Below are positions 20,037-28,504 of a stretch of 64,000 nt of DNA, one piece after another. Position 1 is the first letter of the stretch, and every line of letters begins with the position of its first letter. Position numbers and translations under genes: made by a program. The stretch is taken from the NCBI GenBank assembly GCA_963728545.1, contig CAVSKO010000003.1, forward strand, positions 2,728,001-2,792,000, read 5' to 3'. The DNA comes from DASUNP01 sp963728545. GTDB taxonomy: Bacteria > Acidobacteriota > Blastocatellia > UBA7656. The notes under the pieces were generated by a model. The model had not been told where the DNA came from. It searched no databases and worked only from the letters and a program-made list of their open reading frames with translations.

Positions 20037-21671
20037 TTTTAACTTCTCTATGTCGCACCCGATGTCGCGGCCATCAGTGCCTGCGCGCTTAAAGGCGCTG
20101 CTACTCTTTAACCTGTAGTCGCGCTTCTGGCGGTCCACGAAGCCTACTTCATCCAGGCTCGCGGCGAAGAAATTGCCCGGCGGGTAGAGCCTTGACGGGC
20201 GACCTACAAAGACGTTGCGCGAGATGACAGCCTGCGGGAAATACTTTTCAAGCGTCACGAGCCCTTCGCCCGCGCCGCTGCCGAATATCCCGTATTCACC
20301 GGGGGCCGTTATGTTGTTGGTGTAGACCAGCCCTGTTGATGGCTGTCCGTCGGTAATCAGCGTGTGCGCGGCCTGGAACGCCGTGTTGTGGTTAATAATC
20401 ACATGGGCCGCCCCGCTCAGGACCTGAAAGAGCCTGCCATTGCCTCCGAGCCGTGCGCCGCCCACGTCATCAAAGAGGTTGTTTTCGATCTTGATTCTTC
20501 TGGCCTGCCGGCTCGGCTGAAGGTCGTCTCTTCCGAGTATGCTGACGCCGGCTGCTACGTTGCGGATGACGTTATCTCTAAACGTCACGTCCTCGACGGT
20601 CAACCAGGGCGCCGCGCCATCCTGGTTGCGCGGCGTGAACAGGATCGACGGGCCTGACTGCGCGTCCACCCAGTTGTTCTCAAAAAGGTTCCCCTCTATC
20701 AGCACGCGGCGGGCATTCTTAAGCTCGAAGAGATTCTTGACCGACCAGCGTGTCCCGCCGAATGCAGGGTCCCTGGGGTTCCACGAAAGCGGCTTGAAGC
20801 AGTGGTTGAGCCGGAATTCCACATCGGAAGGCACGAGGTTCGCAATCCTCGGGTCGGCGCCTCCCAGCATGAAGTTTTCGCCCGCGCCTTCCAGATAGTT
20901 GTTCACAATCTTGAAAGGCCCCGGCCCGTTCCAACCGCAGATCGCTTGGGAGTCGGCCCCGACCTCGCGGCATTCAGAGATATAAGAGTTGATCACCGCC
21001 GTCCTCGCGCTATTGAGGCCGATGCCGCGCCTGAGATTGCCCGTCGGGTTGCCGTGAATGTAGCAGCGGTCAATTACCAGATCGTGCGGGACTTTATCAA
21101 TCGAGTTCTGCGACCCGCCGCCGTCGCCCAGCAAGACGAGCCCGTAGTTTTGTGCAAAGCCGGGCGCGACCGTAAACTCCACGCCGATGAATCGAAAGTG
21201 GTGTGCGGCGGGCGCGGTCTTTATTACGGGGTCCGCGTTCGGACTGACGAGCTTGGGCATGGCGGACGAATCCGCCGGGCTTACGCGAGTGCCGGCAGGC
21301 GGAAGCCTGGTCTCGGTAGCCGACGAGCGGATCGTTATCCAGTTGTTACCGGCTTCGGGCTTCGCGGGCAGCGTGAAGTTGCCAATGAATTCGGCCCCTG
21401 CCTCAAGCGCGATCGTGTCTCCGGGGTTTGCCGAGTTGAGAGCGGCCTGGAAATCGCGCGCGCCCCCTTGCCCGCCCTTCACCTGTATCGCGCGACTCGT
21501 CGGGTTCACATACGAAGTGTCGAGATAGGTTGCGGGTAATAGCGGCTCGGTCCTTGAGTCGTCAACGCCCGTGTCAATGGCGACAGCCGACGAAGATTTC
21601 GCAGGCGCGGCGCACGCAACGATATTCAATAACAAGACAATGGCGAGCGTGATGTTTTGCAGCTTCTTCAC
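20025..21671 (-). CDS. Predicted lipoprotein, right-handed beta-helix (paralog 2)
   Basis: This 548-residue protein has a short signal sequence ending LLNIVACAAP, a plausible lipobox with Cys about residue 20, so it may be lipid-anchored. The remainder is a pectate-lyase-like beta-helix (DFQAALNSANPGDTIALEAG, VIDRCYIHGNPTG, NNLFDDVGG, VIINHNTAFQ). It is the shortest of three paralogs in the locus and has no extra domain between KPLSW and RWSVKNLFELKNA. It is probably periplasmic or surface-exposed and acts on polysaccharide, by analogy with alginate lyases and epimerases of this fold. The enzyme activity is unproven. It lies 10 bases downstream of the AlgD-like gene. Confidence 0.75.
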   Translation of the reverse strand: MKKLQNITLAIVLLLNIVACAAPAKSSSAVAIDTGVDDSRTEPLLPATYLDTSYVNPTSRAIQVKGGQGGARDFQAALNSANPGDTIALEAGAEFIGNFTLPAKPEAGNNWITIRSSATETRLPPAGTRVSPADSSAMPKLVSPNADPVIKTAPAAHHFRFIGVEFTVAPGFAQNYGLVLLGDGGGSQNSIDKVPHDLVIDRCYIHGNPTGNLRRGIGLNSARTAVINSYISECREVGADSQAICGWNGPGPFKIVNNYLEGAGENFMLGGADPRIANLVPSDVEFRLNHCFKPLSWNPRDPAFGGTRWSVKNLFELKNARRVLIEGNLFENNWVDAQSGPSILFTPRNQDGAAPWLTVEDVTFRDNVIRNVAAGVSILGRDDLQPSRQARRIKIENNLFDDVGGARLGGNGRLFQVLSGAAHVIINHNTAFQAAHTLITDGQPSTGLVYTNNITAPGEYGIFGSGAGEGLVTLEKYFPQAVISRNVFVGRPSRLYPPGNFFAASLDEVGFVDRQKRDYRLKSSSAFKRAGTDGRDIGCDIEKLKPRG

Positions 21672-21681
21672 GACAGTCTCC

Positions 21682-22995
21682 TCACCAGCACATCCCCTGG
21701 TATGACTTTATCCCTTGCCGTGCTTCGAGCATACGGACAAGGTCTATGACTATCCGACCGTTATTCAGTTTGTCGCGCAGCATGCCGAATTCATCATCCT
21801 TTTTTCCGATGACAAGGACTTCGGAAGACTCCACGACGGCGTTCAAATCCGGACTCATGAGCTGCGAGATGTGCGGAATCTCATGCTCGATGTAGCTCTT
21901 ATTTGCGCCGAACAGTCGCGCAAGCTCCACGTCTCGGTCATAGATGGAAAGCTTCAACCCCTTGCCGATAAGCGTTTCGATCAGGCTGACCATAGGGCTT
22001 TCGCGCAGGTCATCGGTTCCGGATTTGAAGCTCAGCCCGAGAACGCCGACGCGTTTGCGCCCGGTGCTTAACACCATGTCTACGGCCCGCTCTACCTGTA
22101 GACGGTTGCTCGCAAGAATCGAGTTAAGCATCACCGCCTCTACGTCAAGCTGTTTAGCTTTGTAGGTGATGGCGCGCAGGTCTTTCGGCAGGCAGGAGCC
22201 GCCGAATGCAAATCCCGGTTTCAAGTAATAAGGCGAGAGATTCAGTTTCGTGTCCTTACAAAAGGCATCCATTACCTTGTGGCTATCAACGCCCATCGCC
22301 TTGCAGATCGTTCCGATCTCGTTTGCGAAAGTTATCTTCAGCGCGTGAAAACAATTGCACGCATACTTGACCATCTCCGCCTCCTTAATCCCCATAGTCA
22401 CGAGCGGCGCATCGATGTGAGAGTAGAGACGGGAAAGCTGAGCGGCCGTATCTTCGTCATCGGCGCCGATGAGGGTGAAAGGCGGGTTCGAAAAATCGGA
22501 TATTGAGCTGCCTTCGCGCAAAAACTCCGGGTTGATCGCGATTTTGAAATCGCGCCCGTTGCGCTTTCCCGAGAAGGTCTCAAGCGTCGGCGCTACGGTC
22601 TCTTCCATAGTGCCCGGAAGCATGGTGCTGCGCATCACGACTATGTGAGGGCGAGACTTCGATTTTATCGCTTCGCCTATCTGCTGGCAGACGCGCTCGA
22701 CGAAATTGAGGTCGAGGCTGCCGTTGTGTTTGCCGGGAGTGCCGACGCACACAAGCGAGATGTCGGATTCGAAGACGGCCTGTTTTCCGTCCGTAGTCGC
22801 CCGGAGCCTGCCGCTCTCGACACCCTCTCTAATCAAATCGTCTATGCCGGGCTCGACAATAGGGCTTCGCCCGCTATTGATTATGTCGACCTTAACCCGA
22901 TTCACATCGACGCCGATAACCTCTCGGCTATCCCTGGCAAAGCAGGCTGCCGAAACGCAGCCGACGTAACCCAACCCGAAGATGCTCAATCTCAT
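21682..22995 (-). CDS. algD: GDP-mannose 6-dehydrogenase (AlgD-like)
   Basis: This 437-residue nucleotide-sugar dehydrogenase has the NAD-binding motif IFGLGYVGCVSAACFA at the N-terminus and the catalytic Cys in FGGSCLPKDLRA. The middle region includes NPEFLREGSSI. The C-terminal LGLSFKSGTDDLRESPMVSL and LFGANKSYIEHEIPHIS resemble AlgD more than UDP-glucose dehydrogenase. It would oxidise GDP-mannose to GDP-mannuronate with two NAD+, supplying a uronic acid for the EPS. It sits between a GT4 gene and a beta-helix lipoprotein. A UDP-sugar substrate cannot be fully excluded. Confidence 0.85.
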   Translation of the reverse strand: MRLSIFGLGYVGCVSAACFARDSREVIGVDVNRVKVDIINSGRSPIVEPGIDDLIREGVESGRLRATTDGKQAVFESDISLVCVGTPGKHNGSLDLNFVERVCQQIGEAIKSKSRPHIVVMRSTMLPGTMEETVAPTLETFSGKRNGRDFKIAINPEFLREGSSISDFSNPPFTLIGADDEDTAAQLSRLYSHIDAPLVTMGIKEAEMVKYACNCFHALKITFANEIGTICKAMGVDSHKVMDAFCKDTKLNLSPYYLKPGFAFGGSCLPKDLRAITYKAKQLDVEAVMLNSILASNRLQVERAVDMVLSTGRKRVGVLGLSFKSGTDDLRESPMVSLIETLIGKGLKLSIYDRDVELARLFGANKSYIEHEIPHISQLMSPDLNAVVESSEVLVIGKKDDEFGMLRDKLNNGRIVIDLVRMLEARQGIKSYQGMCW

Positions 22996-23033
22996 AATGC
23001 TCCTCTATAAACCCGGACCCGTAAAATCGCTTA

Positions 23034-24260
23034 TCACGCCGCGCGCTTTCGAGAGCGCTTCTCGATGACGCCTTCGCAGATATTCATGAATTCGCTTGCG
23101 GCGCGTTCCCACCCGTGATGGGCGCAAACAGTTGCCCGCGCCTGCCGGCCGATTCTATTCGCAAACCGCGCGTCGGTAAGCAGGCGAATCGCGGCCCCGG
23201 CGAAATCCTTGGGGTCATCCGCTATGAGCAACTCTTTACCGTCAGCAACCGGCAACCCTTCGGCCCCGACGGTCGTAGAGATCACAGGCTTTCCCATAGC
23301 CATCGCTTCATATATCTTCAACCGCGTTCCGCCGCCGACCCTGAGCGGCACGACGTAAGCGCTCGCCGCCTCGATGAACGGGCGAACATCGTCTACGCGG
23401 CCCGTGATCCTGATTCGACTGTTCGATTCCGCGATTGCTTTGAGTCGCCCGGATGGGTTTCGCCCCACCACCGTCAGCGTGACAAGCGGTATGCGGCGGG
23501 AGATCTGTGGCAATATCTCTTCGGCAAAATAGATGATCGCGTCTTCATTGGGGATCCAGTCCATCGAGCCGGTAAAGACAAGGTTGTATGGCTCCGGCCG
23601 GTTGCCGAGAGGCCGGAAGTACTCAGTGTCGACGCCGGTCGGCACTGAATAAACATCCTTTACGCCAAACTCGTCGCGCATCACATTCCGGTCTGCTTGT
23701 GAAACGGCTATCACTGCGTTAAAAGCGCGGCAGGCATCCCGTTCGTACCGATACATCTTTTTCCATTGGCTGTAAAAGAACGCCTTTTTGACTCGATTCG
23801 CCTGAGTCTCGTAGTGCCGCCGCCAGATATTGGATTCGACGTTATGTTGAAACAGAACGGCGGGGCGCGCGGGGCTGTGGATGAAATTGATGGCGGGCGT
23901 CAAGAAATCACAAACCACCAGGTCGTAATCGCGCGTGAGGCGTTCGCGCTCAATGGCTTTTTTCATTGCGGTCGAACGATACTTCTGAACTGCGTAGGGG
24001 AGATCCGAGCTGAGGTTGAAAGCCAGGTCGGTGTAAAACCGGGCGCTGAATTTTCGAGGCTCGCTCCACCGGACGGGTATGAGCCGGGCACAGTATTCGC
24101 TCGCCGAGGCAAAAGCATCAGGCCCGTCCTGATTGTCTGCGAGCGAGAGGTAGGTGACATCGTGCAGGCTGTTGATATGCTTTAGCATCTGGTATGTGCG
24201 TATCTTTCCGCCTTTATCGACCGGGTGCAGGAGTTCCGTTTTAAGCCAGAGTATTCGCAT
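23034..24260 (-). CDS. GT4 family glycosyltransferase, exosortase-A-locus type
   Basis: This protein of about 408 residues starts MRILWLKTELLHPVDKGGKI at 24260, one base after the methyltransferase stop. It has LFQHNVESNIWRRHYETQ, VIAVSQADRNVM, the donor-domain strand NLVFTGSMDWIPNEDAI and GGGTRLKIYEAMAMGKPVIS with its E-x7-G/E region. The pattern (V/FTGSMDW, HNVE) resembles the sugar transferases often found in PEP-CTERM/EpsH-type EPS clusters. It should add one sugar to the lipid-linked repeat unit. Confidence 0.85.
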   Translation of the reverse strand: MRILWLKTELLHPVDKGGKIRTYQMLKHINSLHDVTYLSLADNQDGPDAFASASEYCARLIPVRWSEPRKFSARFYTDLAFNLSSDLPYAVQKYRSTAMKKAIERERLTRDYDLVVCDFLTPAINFIHSPARPAVLFQHNVESNIWRRHYETQANRVKKAFFYSQWKKMYRYERDACRAFNAVIAVSQADRNVMRDEFGVKDVYSVPTGVDTEYFRPLGNRPEPYNLVFTGSMDWIPNEDAIIYFAEEILPQISRRIPLVTLTVVGRNPSGRLKAIAESNSRIRITGRVDDVRPFIEAASAYVVPLRVGGGTRLKIYEAMAMGKPVISTTVGAEGLPVADGKELLIADDPKDFAGAAIRLLTDARFANRIGRQARATVCAHHGWERAASEFMNICEGVIEKRSRKRAA

Positions 24261-24261
24261 A

Positions 24262-25038
24262 TTATTCCGCTTTGCCGTTGGTTCCGGGTTTTCTGACCAG
24301 CCTGCATCGCACAATCGATGTCAAGAATTCGCGCGTCAAGAAGTTTGAAAAGAGCCGCGCTCTTCTGATCGGCACGGCCTCGAAGGTCGCAAACTCGAAA
24401 GGGCTTTCCGCTACGATCTGCTTGAACCGGCGAAGCGTCATCTGGTTAAGCCCGCCGTCAATCTCACAAAACCGCTTAGCCCCGTCCGAGCGGAAATCGG
24501 AGCGCCAGCGGATCAGCGCCTCCTCTGAGAATATGAGGTGCGCCCAGGGAAAGACCGAAAAGAGGTGGCCTCCGAGCGGGTGATACCAGGGCGGGCCGAA
24601 CTCTATTAGAACCTTTCCGTCATCTTTGACGAGCCGCTCCAGAAGGACGAGAATTCCCGCGGGGTCGTCGAAGTGCTCGAATGAATCCATCGACAGGACT
24701 ATGTCTGCCCGCTCGTCGGTATTGGTCGTAAAGACGCAGCGGTCCTCGACCCCCGCTTTGCGAGCCGCCACCCTGGCCTGATCGAGCACTCTTTCCCTGA
24801 TGTCAAGCCCTATGACTCGCGCCGCGCCGCGCCGGGCAATCTCTACCGTCTCCGCCCCGGTCCCGCAGCCGAAATCGATGACCACTTTTCCCGCAAGCTC
24901 ATCCCATATGCCTTCGCCGAATAGCACTTCCGTCTTGCTGCGGCTTTTGTATGCGCTGCCGTCCAGGTAACTTGTTTCGCCGTCAGAGCTGATGCTCCTC
25001 AGAAGCCTATAGCCTATCGGGCCACCTACGATTCCCAT
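24262..25038 (-). CDS. Class I SAM-dependent methyltransferase
   Basis: This 258-residue methyltransferase starts at the ATG at 25038 (MGIVGGPIGYRLLRS). The longer frame would overlap the AsnB gene by nearly 290 bases. Motif I is VVIDFGCGTGAETVEIA, post-I is VIGLDIRERVLDQA and motif IV is VLSMDSFEHFDDP. It is likely to methylate a sugar or other small acceptor in EPS synthesis. It is tightly packed: 11 bases from the AsnB stop and 1 base before the next GT4 start. Confidence 0.85.
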   Translation of the reverse strand: MGIVGGPIGYRLLRSISSDGETSYLDGSAYKSRSKTEVLFGEGIWDELAGKVVIDFGCGTGAETVEIARRGAARVIGLDIRERVLDQARVAARKAGVEDRCVFTTNTDERADIVLSMDSFEHFDDPAGILVLLERLVKDDGKVLIEFGPPWYHPLGGHLFSVFPWAHLIFSEEALIRWRSDFRSDGAKRFCEIDGGLNQMTLRRFKQIVAESPFEFATFEAVPIRRARLFSNFLTREFLTSIVRCRLVRKPGTNGKAE

Positions 25039-25049
25039 AATCTGTTCAC

Positions 25050-27038
25050 CTATTGAGTTATTCTCTGCGCCTGCCTTGAGGCGAAAGTAGCCGATGCGGT
25101 GAGCCGCTTGAGCGAGCCTGTCGCGGTATGAGCGCCGGTATCTTCCCCGTCGATGAATCGGCGCTGCCACACCTCGAAGTTGATCAGCATCCACAAGCGC
25201 TCCGCATGGTCGTCGCCCGCCAGGTGACGCGCGACGAGACCCCGGACAAACTGAGGGTCGAATATGGCTCGCTGGCGAGCCCGATGGCTGAGCACATATT
25301 CGTCCAGGACATGGCGGAATGGGCCGCGCAACCACGCGCCCAGCGGAACCGGAAAGCCCATCTTCTTGCGCGTTAGAATCTCTTTCGGCAGCCGATTGCG
25401 CATGCTGCGGCGCAGTATGTATTTCGTCGTTAGACCTCGGAGCTTCATCCTCACGGGCAACGCCGAGACAAACTCCACGAGCTTGTGGTCGAGGAAAGGA
25501 ACGCGGCTTTCAATCGAAGCGGCCATGCTCATCTGGTCCTGCTTCATCAAAAGCTCGTGCAGGTAGGTCTTCAAATCCGCGGCAAGCAATTGATCGAGAA
25601 GATGTCGAGCATCCGACTGATCGATGTGCATAAGCGGGGTTCGATAAGGGTCACGGTCGCCCATACGCTCGCGGGTTTCGCTTGTGAAAAGCTCCGGCTG
25701 CATCGCGCGCGAAAAGACCGAGAAGTTATCGAAATATATTTCTTGAATCTCAGGCTTGAGGCAAAGGAAGGTGCGCGAAAGCTTCTGTCTGAGGCGCGAC
25801 GTACTATTCATCCCTATGATTGCGCGTTCAGGCAGCCGCCTGAGGCCTGAGGGCAGAAGGTTGTGGTAGGCGCGGCCGAGCGAGAGGTTAAATATCGTCT
25901 TGCGGTACTTGTCGTAGCCGGCGATAAGCTCATCACTGCCCTCGCCCGTTAGAACGACTTTGACATGCTCGGAGGCAAGGCGCGACACAAAATAGAGTGG
26001 GATGCTTGAAGGGTGCGCTATCGGCTCGTCTTCTTGATAAACGAGCGAAGGGAGACTGTCAAAGAACTGTCCGGGGCTTACGACAATCTCGTGGTGGTCC
26101 GTTTTGAATGCGCGGGCGACTATGCGCGCATAATCAAGCTCGTTAGCTTCACGCTCTTCGAAAGCGACGGAGAAGGTCTTGATGGGTTCCTTGACCATCT
26201 CGCTCATCACTGCCGCTATTGCGCTCGAATCGATGCCGCCCGAAAGAAACATTCCCAGCGGTACGTCCGCCATCAATCGCAGTCTGACAGATTCGCAGAA
26301 CAACTCTTCAAACCTGTCTATCAGCTCACGCTCGCTTTGCGGCTGGTCCGGCTTTGCGAAGCTCACGTCCCAGTAACGCTCTATCTCGACCCGCCCGTCG
26401 CACCACGTAAGGGTGTGGCCGGGCAGCAATCTTTTGACGCCGCGAAACAGCGTCTCTTCGCCCGACGTCGAGCGGTTGGCGGCGTAATCTGCCATCGCCT
26501 CGTAGTTGAGTTCGGCTCTAACGGCGCGCGCCTTTATAAGAGCTTTGATCTCCGACGCAAAGCAGATTACGCCATAATCAGAGATGGTGTAGTAGAGCGG
26601 CTTTATCCCAAGCCTATCGCGCGCAAGCACGAGTTTTCGCCGCTTCCAATCCCATATTGCGAAGGCGAACATCCCGCGCAGATCCTCAACCGCCCGCGCA
26701 CCTTTCTCTTCGTAAAGGTGAACGATAGTTTCGGTATCGCTGGTCGTGCGGTAAATATGTCCCTGCTGTTCGAGCTTCGGTCGTATGTCGAGGTGGTTGT
26801 ATATCTCGCCGTTAAAAACGATCCAAACCGTACCATCCTCATTAGACATGGGCTGCTGCCCGCCTGCGAGGTTGACTATTGCAAGGCGTCGGTGACCCAA
26901 CCCCACGGAGCCGCCGAAGAAGATGCCTGAATCATCCGGGCCGCGATGCTGTAGCGTGTCGCGCATGCTTCTGAGCAGCGACTCGTCTATGTTGCGACTC
27001 AACTTATTTGGAATTGCGATCCCGCAGATTCCGCACAT
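25050..27038 (-). CDS. asnB: AsnB-type glutamine amidotransferase 3 (intact)
   Basis: This is the only uninterrupted copy of three (662 residues). The glutaminase domain begins MCGICGIAIPNK with catalytic Cys2, followed by LQHRGPDDSG and FNGEIYNHLD. The synthetase domain carries the PP-loop FLSGGIDSSA, VVLTGEGSDELIAGYD and RVPFLDHKLVEF. It uses glutamine-derived ammonia and ATP to amidate a carboxylate. In an EPS cluster of exosortase-A type, with an AlgD-like gene close by, a uronic acid is the likely acceptor. A GGGG element precedes the ATG, behind a four-copy 16-bp tandem repeat. Confidence 0.9.
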   Translation of the reverse strand: MCGICGIAIPNKLSRNIDESLLRSMRDTLQHRGPDDSGIFFGGSVGLGHRRLAIVNLAGGQQPMSNEDGTVWIVFNGEIYNHLDIRPKLEQQGHIYRTTSDTETIVHLYEEKGARAVEDLRGMFAFAIWDWKRRKLVLARDRLGIKPLYYTISDYGVICFASEIKALIKARAVRAELNYEAMADYAANRSTSGEETLFRGVKRLLPGHTLTWCDGRVEIERYWDVSFAKPDQPQSERELIDRFEELFCESVRLRLMADVPLGMFLSGGIDSSAIAAVMSEMVKEPIKTFSVAFEEREANELDYARIVARAFKTDHHEIVVSPGQFFDSLPSLVYQEDEPIAHPSSIPLYFVSRLASEHVKVVLTGEGSDELIAGYDKYRKTIFNLSLGRAYHNLLPSGLRRLPERAIIGMNSTSRLRQKLSRTFLCLKPEIQEIYFDNFSVFSRAMQPELFTSETRERMGDRDPYRTPLMHIDQSDARHLLDQLLAADLKTYLHELLMKQDQMSMAASIESRVPFLDHKLVEFVSALPVRMKLRGLTTKYILRRSMRNRLPKEILTRKKMGFPVPLGAWLRGPFRHVLDEYVLSHRARQRAIFDPQFVRGLVARHLAGDDHAERLWMLINFEVWQRRFIDGEDTGAHTATGSLKRLTASATFASRQAQRITQ

Positions 27039-27054
27039 TTCTCGAACCCCTTTG

Positions 27055-27118
27055 AATAAGACCCGCTTAAAATAAGACCTGCTTAAAATAAGTCCTGCTT
27101 AAAATAAGGCACGCTTAA
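27055..27118 (-). repeat. Four tandem 16-bp copies upstream of asnB3
   Basis: Units at 27055, 27071, 27087 and 27103 read AATAAGACCCGCTTAA, AATAAGACCTGCTTAA, AATAAGTCCTGCTTAA and AATAAGGCACGCTTAA. The array fills the spacer between the deacetylase remnant and the asnB3 start, and provides the last codons and stop of the remnant. Confidence 0.9.
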
Positions 27119-27271
27119 TTCGTAAGCATCCAGATAGCCGTCATCGATCGTCAGGGCGCGAAGTTCGCCGAAGCGGTGGTAAGTAAGGATGAGCGCCTTA
27201 CTACGGTTCGCGAACCGGAACGGGGCAAACACGCCGAAGGCTTGCATTACATTCAACAAGCCTGCCTTCAT
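27083..27271 (-). pseudogene. Polysaccharide deacetylase remnant
   Basis: The 62-codon frame reads ALILTYHRFGE, the opening of NodB-type polysaccharide deacetylases, directly followed by RALTIDDGYLDAYELSVP, the catalytic TFDDG-type motif. These elements are normally separated by several tens of residues, and the rest of the domain is missing. So this is an internally deleted and C-terminally truncated gene whose end lies in the 16-bp tandem repeat. The start overlaps the formyltransferase stop as ATGA, which shows it was once part of the operon. Assembly collapse is an alternative. Confidence 0.7.
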
Positions 27272-28125
27272 AAGCGCCCCTCGCTCGCTTGTTGCGGGGA
27301 GAGGCGGCTGTCGGCGAACTGCCGCCGCCGGCGCAGGCGTCGGCGCATTTCGTCTTTCTCTTTCTTGATCGGGAGCCGGTATCTCTTACCCAGGCTCGTA
27401 TCCTGCGGGCGCGGAGACGCAGTACCTTCAGCCAGGGCTTTGACCGCATCGGCCACAAGCTGTGCGCAGCGGCCAATCAGCCCCGCGCGATAATCGTTTA
27501 TGAATCGGTCGAAATCCATGCCGTAAGAGTAGTCATATTCGAGCGGCACGACGCGCTGCAAAATTATCTCGCCCGTATCAACTTTCGATTCGACGAAGTG
27601 GACTGTCAGGCCGACTTCCCGCTCGCCGTTGAACAGTTCCCAGAATACGGCGGGACACCCGCGATAAAAGGGGGCCAGCCCCTGGTGCAGGTTGATCGAG
27701 CCTAGCTTCGGCGCTTTGAAGACGGGTTCTTTGAGGATGTTAGTCCCCAAAACGACGCCCAGATCGGCTTCGGCGGCTCGCAGCAGGGCTATCGATGTTT
27801 CCGAGTGAAAGTTGCCGACCGAATGGACCGGAACATTGTGATCTTCCGCAACCTTGCGAACGGCATCCCTGCCGTTTTCAATCGCTTCGACTTCCCCCGA
27901 GCGGCGAGTCCCTATGAATTTGCGGGCAAATTTCCCGACTGTAGCCCCATAGCCGTCGTAGCGAATCGAGCGCTTCACTTTTTCGACCAGGCCCGAGCGG
28001 CGAATCACGTCTGTCTCAATAAATACGCCCGCGATCTCGATTGCGTCGAGCGCCATTAGCCGCTCAAGCGCCTTTTCGCACCCCCCGTGCGTGAGCAAAA
28101 CGATGCGCAGTTTCTTGTCACTCAT
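27268..28125 (-). CDS. Formyltransferase-family protein
   Basis: This protein of about 285 residues has the methionyl-tRNA-formyltransferase N-terminal fold, with LGSINLHQGLAPFYRGCPAV (catalytic Asn and His region) and ESKVDTGEIILQ (catalytic Asp). In surface-polysaccharide clusters such enzymes N-formylate amino sugars from 10-formyl-tetrahydrofolate. I chose the ATG at 28125 over a TTG nine bases earlier. It is the first gene after a strong terminator and a conserved upstream element, so it probably opens a transcription unit continuing into the deacetylase remnant and asnB3. Confidence 0.85.
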   Translation of the reverse strand: MSDKKLRIVLLTHGGCEKALERLMALDAIEIAGVFIETDVIRRSGLVEKVKRSIRYDGYGATVGKFARKFIGTRRSGEVEAIENGRDAVRKVAEDHNVPVHSVGNFHSETSIALLRAAEADLGVVLGTNILKEPVFKAPKLGSINLHQGLAPFYRGCPAVFWELFNGEREVGLTVHFVESKVDTGEIILQRVVPLEYDYSYGMDFDRFINDYRAGLIGRCAQLVADAVKALAEGTASPRPQDTSLGKRYRLPIKKEKDEMRRRLRRRRQFADSRLSPQQASEGRL

Positions 28126-28134
28126 ATCTTCCAA

Positions 28135-28394
28135 GACCTCACAGAAGATTCTTCGGCTGCGCCCCTTTCAATAGGAGCAAGCGAGAAATTGTTGAAAACA
28201 ACATAATCTGAGTTGCATAAAAAGAACTGGGCTGTTCTGCCTCATTATTTCGGCATCCTGTGAAGGGCGCGGCGGGCGGGGGATTTTCATCAAGTTTGCC
28301 AGTTGCACCGCTCTACTAGATACAAGCCTCACATCGATTTCTAAACTCAAAACGCCGGTAGGTTTGCAAAAAAGGGAGTATATTGTTGGGCAAA
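28135..28394 (-). promoter_or_regulatory. Leader/promoter region of the formyltransferase unit
   Basis: About 260 bases between the terminator and the formyltransferase start. They contain conserved element A (28322-28378) and a short TTGTT/AACAA inverted repeat near 28190. No gene is credible here, because the 83-codon frame is not conserved against the matching element at 43256-43312. Confidence 0.45.
28322..28378 (-). promoter_or_regulatory. Conserved upstream element A
   Basis: On the minus strand it runs from a TTTTTTG tract to GAGTTTAGAAATC and TGTGAGGCTTGT. The same blocks occur at identical spacing (45 bases between the T-run and ACAAGC on the plus strand) at 43256-43312. Both copies lie about 200 bases ahead of a minus-strand gene. 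The function is unknown; it may be a promoter or activator-binding region. Confidence 0.5.
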
Positions 28395-28449
28395 GAAAAG
28401 CGGTCGGCTTCCTGAGCATTCCTTTAGGAATTGCACGGAAACCGACCGC
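28395..28449 (-). terminator. Rho-independent terminator after the beta-helix/PKD gene
   Basis: Minus-strand arms GCGGTCGGTTTCC (28437-28449) and GGAAGCCGACCGC (28400-28412) pair with one mismatch and enclose a small ATTCC/GGAAT hairpin. They are followed by TTTTCTTT. The structure lies just downstream of the stop at 28505. Confidence 0.85.
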
Positions 28450-28504
28450 AGGATTATCTCAATCCATCAGGCAATCAAGCCTGAAAGTACTTATTACAGA
28501 CGCC

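Noticed and set aside
28340..28378. Cyclic-di-GMP (GEMM) riboswitch in element A
   Set aside because: A GCAAACC string is present, but the other conserved GEMM blocks are missing and element B lacks even that string.
28168..28419. 83-codon frame upstream of the formyltransferase
   Set aside because: It runs through the terminator and element A without a start signal or recognisable motif.
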